A DNA stretch of 38,466 nucleotides, taken from positions 1 through 38,466 of the IMG/VR virus record IMGVR_UViG_3300007735_000701; one strand, given 5' to 3'. The notes below the pieces were generated by a model. It did no database searches and had not been told where the DNA came from. It worked only from the letters and a program-made list of their open reading frames with translations. Numbering within the stretch: position 1 is the first letter of the stretch; the number at the start of each line of letters is the position of its first letter. The translations under genes were made by a program, and so were the position numbers. Of this stretch, positions 7,673-16,500 are shown in pieces. Source of the stretch: a virus.

Positions 7673-7855
7673 TTACTTGCCCTTCTTCTTCATTACGCCT
7701 GATACTTTCTTAAGACGTGGGTTAGTTTTAATTGCTTTCTTAGAAGCTTTACGTGCTCCTGCTGCAAGAATTGCACTGGCACGTTCTTTACTAATACCTT
7801 GCTTTTCAGCAATAGATGCTGCTGCTTTCTTAAATCCAGGATGAGCCTTCTTCAT
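7673..7855 (-). CDS. Small Lys-rich conserved phage protein
   Basis: A 60-residue basic, helical protein: MKKAHPGFKKAAASIAEKQG, then ISKERASAILAAGARKASKK and a Lys-rich end. The HPGFKKAAASIA and GISKERASAILAA pattern recurs in small proteins beside capsid genes in many tailed phages. Function unknown. Its start overlaps the upstream stop (TAATG at 7853-7857). Confidence 0.8.
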   Translation of the reverse strand: MKKAHPGFKKAAASIAEKQGISKERASAILAAGARKASKKAIKTNPRLKKVSGVMKKKGK

Positions 7856-8028
7856 TACTTCTTCTTGCCCATCTTCTTCATGACCATCTTCTTAGCGACA
7901 GCCTTCTTAGCAACCTTCTTAGCGGCCTTCTTTGGTCCGTATTCCATCATACGTTCCTTCTTGCCTTCGCCCTTTTCGTGCATCTTCATGGCTGCCATTG
8001 ACTTGTACTTCTCACCTTTTGCTGACAT
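7855..8028 (-). CDS. Very Lys-rich small protein, 57 residues
   Basis: ATG at 8028, stop TAA at 7855. It begins MSAKGEKYKSMAAMKMHEKG, continues GEGKKERMMEYGPKKA, and ends in a histone-tail-like run of KKVAKKA-type units. Roughly a third of the residues are Lys. Both ends overlap neighbouring genes in TAATG junctions. Similar tiny MKMHEKGE proteins occur in other phage genomes. DNA binding or charge neutralisation inside the capsid is a reasonable but unproven role. Confidence 0.75.
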   Translation of the reverse strand: MSAKGEKYKSMAAMKMHEKGEGKKERMMEYGPKKAAKKVAKKAVAKKMVMKKMGKKK

Positions 8029-8474
8029 TATACTTGTCCTATCTCTTTCATTACCGCTGCGGTTGATTTGTTTACGTGCTTTGCATCTGGCATTGATTCA
8101 GCGTTGTACGGCTTATTCAATACTTCGGAGGCACGTTCTGCCTCACGAATCTTCTCCATCGAAGTTCCACCAGGCTGAATGCCTTGTGCCTTCGCATTAA
8201 CATATGCAGTTAGTTCATTTTCAAAACGTTTACGTGGAGCATTTCGCTGACTATTAGCATCGCCAGTATTCATCTGAAGTCCTCTGGCTTTACAGCCAAA
8301 GCAATCAGGACCGCACTTGGTGTGGTCTATAAAAATATTGTTCTCATCAGGGAATGGTTTAGGTGATGTTGCTTCACATCCGACACACCCATAGAGTGCG
8401 GCGTATGGAATCATATCTCCATCAACTAACCTATATGCCCATTCAAGAACTTTGCTTGCATGTTCGTGTCCCAT
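8028..8474 (-). CDS. Conserved phage protein with Cys cluster
   Basis: A 148-residue protein. The N-terminal half holds a Cys set that looks like a zinc site: C30, C33, C54, C58 and C61, within YGCVGCEAT and KCGPDCFGCKARGL. The C-terminal half is helical and charged, with KRFENELTAYVNAKAQG and EKIREAERASEVL. Proteins with CFGCKARG occur near capsid genes in several actinophages and other aquatic phages. It opens the coupled run of small basic genes; its stop overlaps the next ATG at 8028. Function unknown. Confidence 0.8.
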   Translation of the reverse strand: MGHEHASKVLEWAYRLVDGDMIPYAALYGCVGCEATSPKPFPDENNIFIDHTKCGPDCFGCKARGLQMNTGDANSQRNAPRKRFENELTAYVNAKAQGIQPGGTSMEKIREAERASEVLNKPYNAESMPDAKHVNKSTAAVMKEIGQV

Positions 8475-8481
8475 ATGTCCC

Positions 8482-8751
8482 CTATATTGCTGTGAAGTTA
8501 TCCGTTGTCACTCCAACGTTTCCGTTGATTAAGTTCTCTCGAGTTGCCTCATCTACAGTATACTTGCTACCACCAAGATAAACTTCTTGGTAAGTATCTA
8601 AGTCACCATCATATGGATAGCGGACCTGACGATACTGTCCATTAACTCTGATGATACTGATTCCACGTGTTAGTTTGTAGAATGTAAAGAGTCGCTGGAC
8701 TCCTTCAAATCCTTCATCGACAGTTGGTGTCTCGAAGATATATTCTGTCAT
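8482..8751 (-). CDS. Conserved small protein downstream of capsid gene
   Basis: An 89-residue protein. I choose the ATG at 8751 because AAAGGAG lies at good distance before it; a longer frame from a GTG at 8778 would begin inside the hairpin after the capsid gene. The sequence is acidic to neutral, with GFEGVQRLFTFYKLTRGISI, RQVRYPYDGDLDTYQEVYLG and a closing DEATRENLINGNVGVT. No motif is recognised. Its position just after the major capsid gene suggests a head protein. Confidence 0.75.
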   Translation of the reverse strand: MTEYIFETPTVDEGFEGVQRLFTFYKLTRGISIIRVNGQYRQVRYPYDGDLDTYQEVYLGGSKYTVDEATRENLINGNVGVTTDNFTAI

Positions 8752-8778
8752 TGCTTCTCCTTTAGTGGACTCACCCAA

Positions 8779-8804
8779 GTGGAGAGAGTTTTATCCCTCT
8801 CCAC
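8779..8804 (-). terminator. Hairpin after the major capsid gene (partial terminator or RNA stabiliser)
   Basis: A perfect 8-bp inverted repeat GTGGAGAG / CTCTCCAC with a 10-base loop lies 16 bases past the capsid stop. On the transcribed strand the stem is followed by TTGGGTG, not by a U tract, so full termination is unlikely. It may attenuate transcription or protect the 3' end of the capsid message. Role is inference. Confidence 0.5.
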
Positions 8805-8820
8805 AAGAGTCAATTAACTA

Positions 8821-10023
8821 CTAGTTAGCAGCGATTGATGAACCTGATGTGATGCGGTATAGAGCCTCATCACGGTACACTGCGAAGCCAAGTACGCCGT
8901 ACCAACCCATTGGGCGGAAGCGCATCAACTTATCAGTTACGTTACCGATAACTACGTGTGGCTCTTCAGCTACAGCTTCTGCCATTGCCTGTGAACCGCA
9001 AACGATTGTATCGAATACGCGAGTTACTGGTGTAACTGTAACAACTGTTGTTGCTGTAACTGCAGCAGTATTTGCTGTGTCTACAGTAATTGTTGTTGTT
9101 GAACCTGATGTTGAGATAGCAGTAATCTTAGCACCTGAAGCGATACCTGTTCCTGCAATCTTATCTCCTGCTTCCGCACGAGTTGCAATGACAGATGATG
9201 AAGCAACGCCGAATGTGAATCCTGCTGATGTTCCTGCAACTGTTACTGCTGTTGTTGTCAACGCTGTCTGGTCTGCACCAGTCTTAGCGTTGTATAGACG
9301 TGGTGACTCTACGAAGAATGCACCTTCGTACTCACCGATTTCTCCAGCCCAAATCTTGCTTGCTTCTGAAGCAGACTGTGACTGTGGGTAGCGCCATCCG
9401 AGGTCGCCTGTCTCTGCACGAAGGTCGTGTGAAACCTGTGGGTGGATACCTGTCCAGTATGCGTTTCCACGACGGCCCTTGGCCTTGTTAGAACGCAACT
9501 TAGCAACAGCCTTACGGATGTCTGCTGAGTCCAGTGTATCTGCTGCATCAACGTTAGCAACAGCAGTTGCGTTGCCTCCGTAGATAACGTTTGAACCTGT
9601 GCGTAGTGTGTTCATTGCAACTACGTCGATAGAATCGGCTAGGTTGTATGCAATGATATTTGCAATTGCTGGGTCTACATCTGCTAGAGAGAAGAGTTCC
9701 AATGCACGTGTTACAAGTACAGCATTACCGTACTCGTTAAGTGTTACTGTAACAGATGTTGGTGTTGACAATGCTACTGCATCTGGGTCAACTGTCTCTG
9801 TTAGAGTTGATGTCTTTGTATCTAGGTCAACGTACTTCTGTAGAACTACAGTTGAGCCTGGGATTGCTTGCTTTGCTGGGCGCTTATCTGCGACAGAACG
9901 AATTAGGGGTTCTGAACGGAGAGCGAACTCGAGAAGGCGGTCATATGCCTTCTGTACGAGGCCTGCGCCGCCTACTGTACCGCCGAATGATGTGCTCGAC
10001 GTATCTGTATATGCGTTAGGCAT
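8821..10023 (-). CDS. Major capsid protein, HK97 fold, N4 gp56-like type
   Basis: A 400-residue protein. Early blocks AYDRLLEFALRSEPLIRSVA and IPGSTVVLQKYVDLD lead to VTVTLNEYGNAVLVTRALEL and ANIIAYNLADSIDVVAMNTL, matching the N4 gp56 family of HK97-fold capsid proteins as I know it. The C-terminal part resumes with RVFDTIVCGSQAMAEAVAEE and MGWYGVLGFAVYRDEALYRI. Between them, residues about 249-333 form a Thr/Ala/Val-rich beta insertion that looks like a surface domain. The preceding gene is a scaffold-like protein, the usual order. The ATG at 10023 is preceded by AGGAGACTAAAAGAA. Confidence 0.9.
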   Translation of the reverse strand: MPNAYTDTSSTSFGGTVGGAGLVQKAYDRLLEFALRSEPLIRSVADKRPAKQAIPGSTVVLQKYVDLDTKTSTLTETVDPDAVALSTPTSVTVTLNEYGNAVLVTRALELFSLADVDPAIANIIAYNLADSIDVVAMNTLRTGSNVIYGGNATAVANVDAADTLDSADIRKAVAKLRSNKAKGRRGNAYWTGIHPQVSHDLRAETGDLGWRYPQSQSASEASKIWAGEIGEYEGAFFVESPRLYNAKTGADQTALTTTAVTVAGTSAGFTFGVASSSVIATRAEAGDKIAGTGIASGAKITAISTSGSTTTITVDTANTAAVTATTVVTVTPVTRVFDTIVCGSQAMAEAVAEEPHVVIGNVTDKLMRFRPMGWYGVLGFAVYRDEALYRITSGSSIAAN

Positions 10024-10054
10024 TTCTTTTAGTCTCCTTGACTATGAACGGATA

Positions 10055-10528
10055 TTATTGTTGTGACTGCATCAGGGAGAGGAGTTCCTCCATAGAGCTT
10101 GCATTATCCATGCGCTGCTCTAAGTCCTGTGCTCTGTCTGGGGTTGAAGCGTTCTGAGTCATGACGTCCTGTTGGCGTAATGCCGCTAGGTTTTGTACAT
10201 CAGGCTTATCTGCTGCTTCCAAACCAAATAGTTCGCCGTTCTCATTAAGCCAGTTATTAACCGAATCTTCTGAGAAATCTCCATCTAAATCCTTAAGGAT
10301 TAGACGTGCTGCCTTTTGGTTTACACCCTTCTTTTCTAAGACTTCCTTGACGGTTCGCTCACGCTGCGACTTGGTAAATGTCTCAAGTTGCTCAGTGAGT
10401 TCCTTGATACGCTTTTCATCTGCACGCTTGGCTTTGCGTAACTTTTTAAGTAAGTCACTGCCGTCCATTTGTGCGTCTGTGTCGGTATCTTGGTCATCGT
10501 CTTCTTCGTCCCAGTAGTTGTTGCTCAT
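10055..10528 (-). CDS. Capsid scaffolding protein
   Basis: A 157-residue acidic, helical protein directly upstream of the capsid gene. It starts with an Asp/Glu-rich stretch (NNYWDEEDDDQDTDTD), continues with a charged coiled-coil segment (LLKKLRKAKRADEKRIKELT) to about residue 60, and ends in a Gln/Met-rich helix (DLEQRMDNASSMEELLSLMQ). Charge, helix content and position are those of phage scaffolding proteins, although the sequence is not close to a family I can name. The 117 bases upstream hold no gene; a weak inverted repeat (GGACC..GGCCC) is all I see there. Confidence 0.8.
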   Translation of the reverse strand: MSNNYWDEEDDDQDTDTDAQMDGSDLLKKLRKAKRADEKRIKELTEQLETFTKSQRERTVKEVLEKKGVNQKAARLILKDLDGDFSEDSVNNWLNENGELFGLEAADKPDVQNLAALRQQDVMTQNASTPDRAQDLEQRMDNASSMEELLSLMQSQQ

Positions 10529-10645
10529 AGCAACCCACCCTTCTATTCGTTGTTAGTTCGCAGGCCACAGTTCAGTTCGGGGAAACTGGCTGGCTCCTAC
10601 TATCGGTCTATTACGCTGACGGGGCCGATTGGTCCGTTCAGGATT

Positions 10646-11962
10646 CTAGAATTGTCCTACGCTTGATGTCGTAAGACTTGTTTTGTTTGTGCCTGCTGCA
10701 CCACTGAAGGTTGCAACTTCACGAGCGGTAAGTCTTTGACGCTTACGCTGTGCTGATGCAAGACTGTTAAATACTTCTTGCTCAGCTTCTGACTGACCAT
10801 AAGTATCAAGTGTCTTGCCATAGATGTCAGATAGTTTCTCAGCAGTAGGAAGGATATCGGCAATAGTCGCGTAGCCCTTCTGCGCTTCTGCTTGTGAAAC
10901 ACCCTGTGCTGCGAGTTGTTCTGCAACTCCAACACCAGCCGTTAGTCCTTGACGTCCTGCTGCTACACCAATTTCAGATGCTGCAACTTGACGTTCAATC
11001 TTCTGGAACTGCTGCTCTGGGTCAAGCACATAGGCAACAAGGTCTTGCTGACCAATGCCATAGTAGTCGCGTAGTTGCTTTATAATAGCAGGGTCAGCGT
11101 TCTGTACACGCTGGACTGCTGTAACTACGCGGTTAGAAAATTCTGTTGGAGACATATCATTAGCAATAAACTGCTGGACATATGCATCAGTATCAAACTG
11201 CTTCAAGCCGTAGGCACGAAGTACTTGACGATATCCATCCTCTAAGTTAAGGTATTCTGCTGGTTGTAATACAGCAAGTCCCTTAGCGATACGAGTCTGG
11301 TTAGCCTTAAAACGTGTCTTGTATTCTTCTGACTCTTGAAGTGCTAAAGTGATTGTAGACTCAGTTGCACCATCGATAGCCAAGTCTTTAATCTTGTTGA
11401 TAAGACTGCCTAAACCGTACTTCTGAAAGCGGTCAGTTAGAACTGCTACAATAGACTTACGCTGTTGTTCTGCCTGTTTAGCCTTCTCTGCTGCAGCAAG
11501 AGCTGCCTGCTGTGCAGCCAAATCTTGTGCACTCTTCTGTGCATTGGTCAATGTTGCAATTTGTGACTGCAGTGATTGAATCAATGCTAAGACTGCGGGG
11601 TCAGTAATATTCTGTGTATTAGCAGGAGGGTTAACAATAGGGTTAAAAGGAGGATTAATTACAGGCGTGGTTGTTGTTTTAGTTGTGACTACACGCCCAG
11701 TTCCTGGGTCAATAACAGATGTAACTCCTGGTACATTCGCATTAATCTCTGCTGCAGTTTTTGCTGCATTTACAGCAGCATCTAGTTGCGCTTGAGTCTT
11801 ACCAGTATTTCCAACTTTTTTAGTAAAGTAAGAATCCTCTATTGCCTGTGCATCTGCTGCTGCTTTTGCATCTGCATTTGCTTTTGCGGTAGCCGCATCT
11901 TGTGCTTTCTTAGCAGCGGCTGCTGCTAGTCTTGCCTTATTTGCTTCGTCTGCTGCTGCCAT
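10646..11962 (-). CDS. Internal virion-like protein, Ala/Lys-rich coiled coil
   Basis: A 438-residue protein. The first 60 residues are Ala/Lys helix (ADEANKARLAAAAAKKAQDA). A Pro/Thr linker follows (TPVINPPFNPIVNPPANTQN), then a second coiled segment with Gln/Ala repeats (about 130-170), then a globular helical part with FQKYGLGSLINKIKDLAIDG and ALQESEEYKTRFKANQTRIA. It is encoded with three other large helical proteins between portal and scaffold, where podoviruses encode proteins carried inside the capsid and ejected with DNA. Function inferred from this position. Confidence 0.65.
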   Translation of the reverse strand: MAAADEANKARLAAAAAKKAQDAATAKANADAKAAADAQAIEDSYFTKKVGNTGKTQAQLDAAVNAAKTAAEINANVPGVTSVIDPGTGRVVTTKTTTTPVINPPFNPIVNPPANTQNITDPAVLALIQSLQSQIATLTNAQKSAQDLAAQQAALAAAEKAKQAEQQRKSIVAVLTDRFQKYGLGSLINKIKDLAIDGATESTITLALQESEEYKTRFKANQTRIAKGLAVLQPAEYLNLEDGYRQVLRAYGLKQFDTDAYVQQFIANDMSPTEFSNRVVTAVQRVQNADPAIIKQLRDYYGIGQQDLVAYVLDPEQQFQKIERQVAASEIGVAAGRQGLTAGVGVAEQLAAQGVSQAEAQKGYATIADILPTAEKLSDIYGKTLDTYGQSEAEQEVFNSLASAQRKRQRLTAREVATFSGAAGTNKTSLTTSSVGQF

Positions 11963-12822
11963 TATGCAATCCCCATATCACGGAACACTTTAAGGGTTAA
12001 TGAATCAATTGTGTCTCGAGCATTGTTTGTATACTCCCACTCGGGAGTAGAACGTAATTCTTTTTCAAACTGCCAGATAGGCATTACACCTGGCTGACCA
12101 GTCTTTGGGTCGATGTACTGCAGAGCACGACGTAAACGTGTATTGTTATAGTCTACAGAGTCTGGGTCAACCTCTAGGATAGAAGCATATGAAGCTTTGT
12201 ATGCAGATGCTAATGCATCTACTGATACACCCTTGCGGATTGATTCAGCATATGATGGGTATGCACTTGCTGCAATCTCACGAATGTTTGCTTGAATATC
12301 TTCGGCTGTTGTATTTCCAATTGCTAACTCTGCAGACTGTGAATCCCAGTATGCCTTATTGAACATATTGTCAACACCGAATGCACGTGAGTATGCCTGT
12401 AGGTCAGATATGCTACCTAGTGTTTCTCCACCGTAGCCAAGAATCTTACCTGATGACTTAATTAATCTATCAAACTGGTTGTCGTCTAGACCCTGGTCGT
12501 ATGCTTGCTGTGCAAGTAGATTGAGAGTTGCATCATCAATCTTGATACCAGTAGATACTAGACGCTTCTTGGCCTGAAGTTTATACTTATCAAAAGAGTC
12601 AGCGTATACGCCTGGTTGTTCCAGCTTTAACTTGGAGCGTGTCTTTACAGCAGGGCTAAGGTTCTTATAGTAGTCAGTCTTGTATAGTGACTCGAGTGCT
12701 GCTGCAGTCTTGCCCTGCTTGAACAAAGCATAGACTGCTTGTAGTTCAGGGTATGCTGCTAAGAGCGCTTCGCTAATGCCATAGGATATAGCCGTTGCTA
12801 CACCATCATCAACTACTGCCAT
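11962..12822 (-). CDS. Internal virion-like helical protein
   Basis: A 286-residue protein with AAYPELQAVYALFKQGKTAA, TDYYKNLSPAVKTRSKLKLE and RRALQYIDPKTGQPGVMPIW, then FEKELRSTPEWEYTNNARDT. This arrangement (a YPEL entry, a TD(Y/W)YKN segment, and a closing WQFE plus NNAR block) recurs in large virion-associated proteins of other phages, sometimes fused to longer partners. Start and stop overlap or abut neighbours (1962/2822 boundaries within one base), so it is expressed with the other internal proteins. Exact role unknown. Confidence 0.65.
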   Translation of the reverse strand: MAVVDDGVATAISYGISEALLAAYPELQAVYALFKQGKTAAALESLYKTDYYKNLSPAVKTRSKLKLEQPGVYADSFDKYKLQAKKRLVSTGIKIDDATLNLLAQQAYDQGLDDNQFDRLIKSSGKILGYGGETLGSISDLQAYSRAFGVDNMFNKAYWDSQSAELAIGNTTAEDIQANIREIAASAYPSYAESIRKGVSVDALASAYKASYASILEVDPDSVDYNNTRLRRALQYIDPKTGQPGVMPIWQFEKELRSTPEWEYTNNARDTIDSLTLKVFRDMGIA

Positions 12823-13536
12823 TTATGCACCTGCTACATTCTGTGATAGCCAACCTTGAAAGTCAATACGCTTCTTGCGGTCAAACTCGTCAGGGTTCAT
12901 CACCTTTAGTTGCTCCTCAATACTTGTCTTCGCACGCTCTTGGCTGAAGCCTGGAGTTACAGTAACAACGTTTTTGCCACCAACCTTCTTTGTTGTGGTG
13001 GTTGTTCCTTCTTCAATCATGCGGTTTAACTCACCCATACGTAGTCTCTTCTGAGACTCAGTTGCTGGTTGCCCAAGTGTTTCCTGGTAGATGTTATCAA
13101 TCAACTTCTCCAGTACGATAGGGTCATACTTCTGGATAGTCTGTGTTGGTACATTTGCTGTTGCATCTGCATTTAAGCCAGATAATACATCTGCAGCAAT
13201 GGTATTAGTAAAGTCATTGTATGTCTTAGAGGCAGCAAGAGTTGTACCAAAGTCGTTGACCAGGATATCTTTAACCTTCATGCCAGTAGAAATCTGTGAC
13301 TTGCTGTAGCCTAGGCTCTTAAGAACCTTAGCAATATTAGTTAATTGAGGCTTGGTAAAACTATCAACCAGACTTGCTGTTTGCTGTGAGGATGAAGGTG
13401 CTAATTGAATGCGAGCATCTTGCAATCTATTATTGATATTAGTTGACCATGTTGATTGCACAGACGGCAATTGAGATGTCGAAGGTGTATTGGGAGTTGG
13501 CGTTAGCCCTACGTTGTCGCGCCCTACAATTGCCAT
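12823..13536 (-). CDS. Internal virion-like protein
   Basis: A 237-residue protein. The N-terminus is Pro/Ser/Thr-rich (VGLTPTPNTPSTSQLPSVQS), followed by helices with LTNIAKVLKSLGYSKSQIST and LEKLIDNIYQETLGQPATES, and a C-terminal EEQLKVMNPDEFDRKKRIDF. A central TTTTKKVGGKNVVTVTPGFS reads like a beta hairpin inserted between helices. It directly abuts its downstream neighbour and its ATG overlaps the stop of the 1594-residue gene. No enzymatic motif seen. Probably part of the ejected core. Confidence 0.6.
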   Translation of the reverse strand: MAIVGRDNVGLTPTPNTPSTSQLPSVQSTWSTNINNRLQDARIQLAPSSSQQTASLVDSFTKPQLTNIAKVLKSLGYSKSQISTGMKVKDILVNDFGTTLAASKTYNDFTNTIAADVLSGLNADATANVPTQTIQKYDPIVLEKLIDNIYQETLGQPATESQKRLRMGELNRMIEEGTTTTTKKVGGKNVVTVTPGFSQERAKTSIEEQLKVMNPDEFDRKKRIDFQGWLSQNVAGA

Positions 13537-16500
13537 TATTTTTGCTCCTCGTAAACATAGTCGAACTTATCATCTGAGAAGTAACGCTCATAGAACTTAG
13601 CGAAGTTAACGTCTTTCTTCTTCATTGTTTCCACAATTTCAGCAACGCCAGTGCGTAGGTTTGTAGCCTTCTTAGAATCAATAGTTGTACCCATAGCCTT
13701 TAGGCCATCGTATACATCATAACGTAGATTTAAGTACTCAACAATGGTAGAGAATCGTGGCTGCTTGAGTAGGTCTTTACCTAACTTCTCATCATTCAAA
13801 GCAATTGTCAACGCACGTACTGCGTCTGCTTGCTTACTAGCAGCACCACCAAAAGCATTGTTCTGCTTCTCTTCATACCATAGATTATTCTGTGTCTTCT
13901 GTGCTTCAACAAAGTCAGCCTTGTAGTTGTCAAGGATAGTCTTACCAAAGCCCTTAGTCACGTTCATACCATTGGCTGTGAGTTCATCTGTCACAATGCT
14001 AATCATCTTGTACCAGTCATCCCAGCCCTTGTTCACAATAGATGAACGGCTAGCATCTAGAGATGCACCAACGTTACGGAACTTCTCTCGTGTGCCTGGA
14101 ATGTTTGAACGCTGTAACCAAGCCTGAGCAGATGATGAGAATGCGTAGTTTGCATCATTAAATACTGCGCCTAATACATTTAGGTTGTCTTCACCGATTG
14201 CTGCTACAATATTCTTAATAACATCTGGGTTCTTCTTAGCCAATGTAACAGCAGTCTTATCTGGAATAATGCCTGATGTAGCATCAGATAGACGTGTTGT
14301 TAATAGGAAGAAGTCTGGATACTTCTGGATAAAGTTTTCTTCACCATTAACTGGGTCAGCATTACGCATCTTGTTAAGTTCATCAGCATAGAATGTGAGC
14401 GGTGTTACATAGCGTGGCTGTGTAGGTAGTAAGAATGATGATGCAAATCGAAGGATAGCAAATGATAGTGCACCATCTTCTGCAGCATCAGATAACTTTT
14501 TTAACTCAGATGCATTAGGTTGACGACCTCTTTGGTCAGCAAACTCATAACGCTTCTGTAGCAATATAATGTTTGCATCTTTATTGAACTGCTCACCACT
14601 ACGGGAAAGGATAGCCTGGAATGCTTGAGCTGAACGCTTCAATGTATTAGGCGTTAAAGGCTGTAACATGTTAGACTGCGCACCAAATGGTAGGAAGAAG
14701 TCACTAAATCGATTCTCGATATTATACTTATTGGCAACTGTATTAACAGAGAATGTAGCCAATGGACCAGCAGAGATAATAGAACCACCTGTAGGGTTCA
14801 AAGGATTGAACCAACTAGTTGGAACACGGCCTTCTGTATCAGTAAATGGCAGGTCTACTAGTAAGTATTCTGTGCCGAATGCGTCTGTTTCAACCTGTCC
14901 AATACGGCCAGGAAGCGTAGTAACCTGTGCTGCCTTAGCAATAAAGTCTGGATTCTCTAAGGCAATCTTACCATATGCACGGTACTGCTCAATTAAAGCA
15001 GGGAAGAATGCTAGAACGTAGTTAATAACACCAGCATAATTCATGTCTTTATGGAATGAGTTAAGCTTTGTACGGTATTCTCCGATAGCATACTCACGTG
15101 CTGACTTCTCAAATAGCGCCTTATCGCCATCAGTTAGTCTGCGACCCTGTACATTTGCTAATGTAACCATGTTCTGCAGCTTCTGCTGGTACTTCAAGGC
15201 GAAGTATGGGTTGTACATAAGGCGACTAGTAGGGGCTGTAGATAGCCATGCCACTGTATCCTTGAGTGTATCGCGGAACTTGCCATACGCATTGCTATTA
15301 GCAAGCATATCATCTACTGCATCTGTAAGAACAATAGGGCGTTGGTGTACATCTGGGTATAGTTTCTTCAACTCAACTAGGTTAAGTTTGTCCTCAAGGA
15401 TTAACTTACGCAGTTCAGCATTAGGTGCCCATGTATCAACTACAGTCTTTACGCGTTCGTAGACTGCATTAGCCCCTATTTCCTTGCCGAAGCGGTCAAT
15501 ATAAGAAATATTTGCTGGGTCTTTGAGCCATAAAATAACATTACTTTTCTTTTCACCAGCAAGAATCTGACGTGCTACATCATCAAAGCGAATCTTATCA
15601 TTAAGAATCTGCTCCCAAGCCTGTAGATGTTTGGCTTCATTCTCAGCAGCAACAATTGGGATGCTACCCGTACGTCCACGACGGATATTCTCAATCTCTA
15701 ATTCCTTAGAAGATGCCAGCGCTCGGCGCAGGTCATCCTTCTGTGTCAGTTGTGAACGGGAGATTGCACCGAAGCGACCAGAGAATGGTGCTGGGAAATC
15801 ATATCCGCTAACAGTAATCTTGTCACGGCCTACTGGCTTAGACTTTACGCCAGATAAAAGGGCTGCTTCTTGTCTACGCAGTTCCTCTACTGTAGCAGTA
15901 AGTTGCTTGCGCTGTTCTAATGCACGCTGAACTGTATCAGAGATTACCTTAGGTGGCTTATTAAAGTCATACTTAGCATCCTTTAGGCTGCTGTCAAGTA
16001 CACGAAGCGCCACTACACGGTCATCAATATTCTTGCGAATGTTAGCAATATTCTTTGTTGGATTACCAACGCCCTGAACCCAGTCATCAATCTTAGCAAC
16101 TGTGTTAGTATTGCGTGATAAGGCATCCATTGTTTCAATACCCAACTCCTTGAATACACCAAAGAGTGATAGGTCTCCCCATGCACGCAGTGCAGAGTCA
16201 CGGATAATGTTAATTGGATATCCAGCACGGGCTAGAGTAAAGCCACGCCATAGACCATTGAACTCATCTGCTACGAACTTAGCACCAAGTGCCATGTTCA
16301 TTGGCAGTCCTGCCTCGGCACCCATCTTCTTTGCATAGCGAGCAAATGCTTTATCTACTTCTGCTGCATCAATAATGTTAGAACCATTGGCTAACTGTGT
16401 AACAAGTACTGGGTCAGAGATAATTTCGCCTGCTTCATCAATGAAATAAGCATTATCTAATTCATTTGCTACCTTTGCTTGTGAAACAACCTTACGGTTT

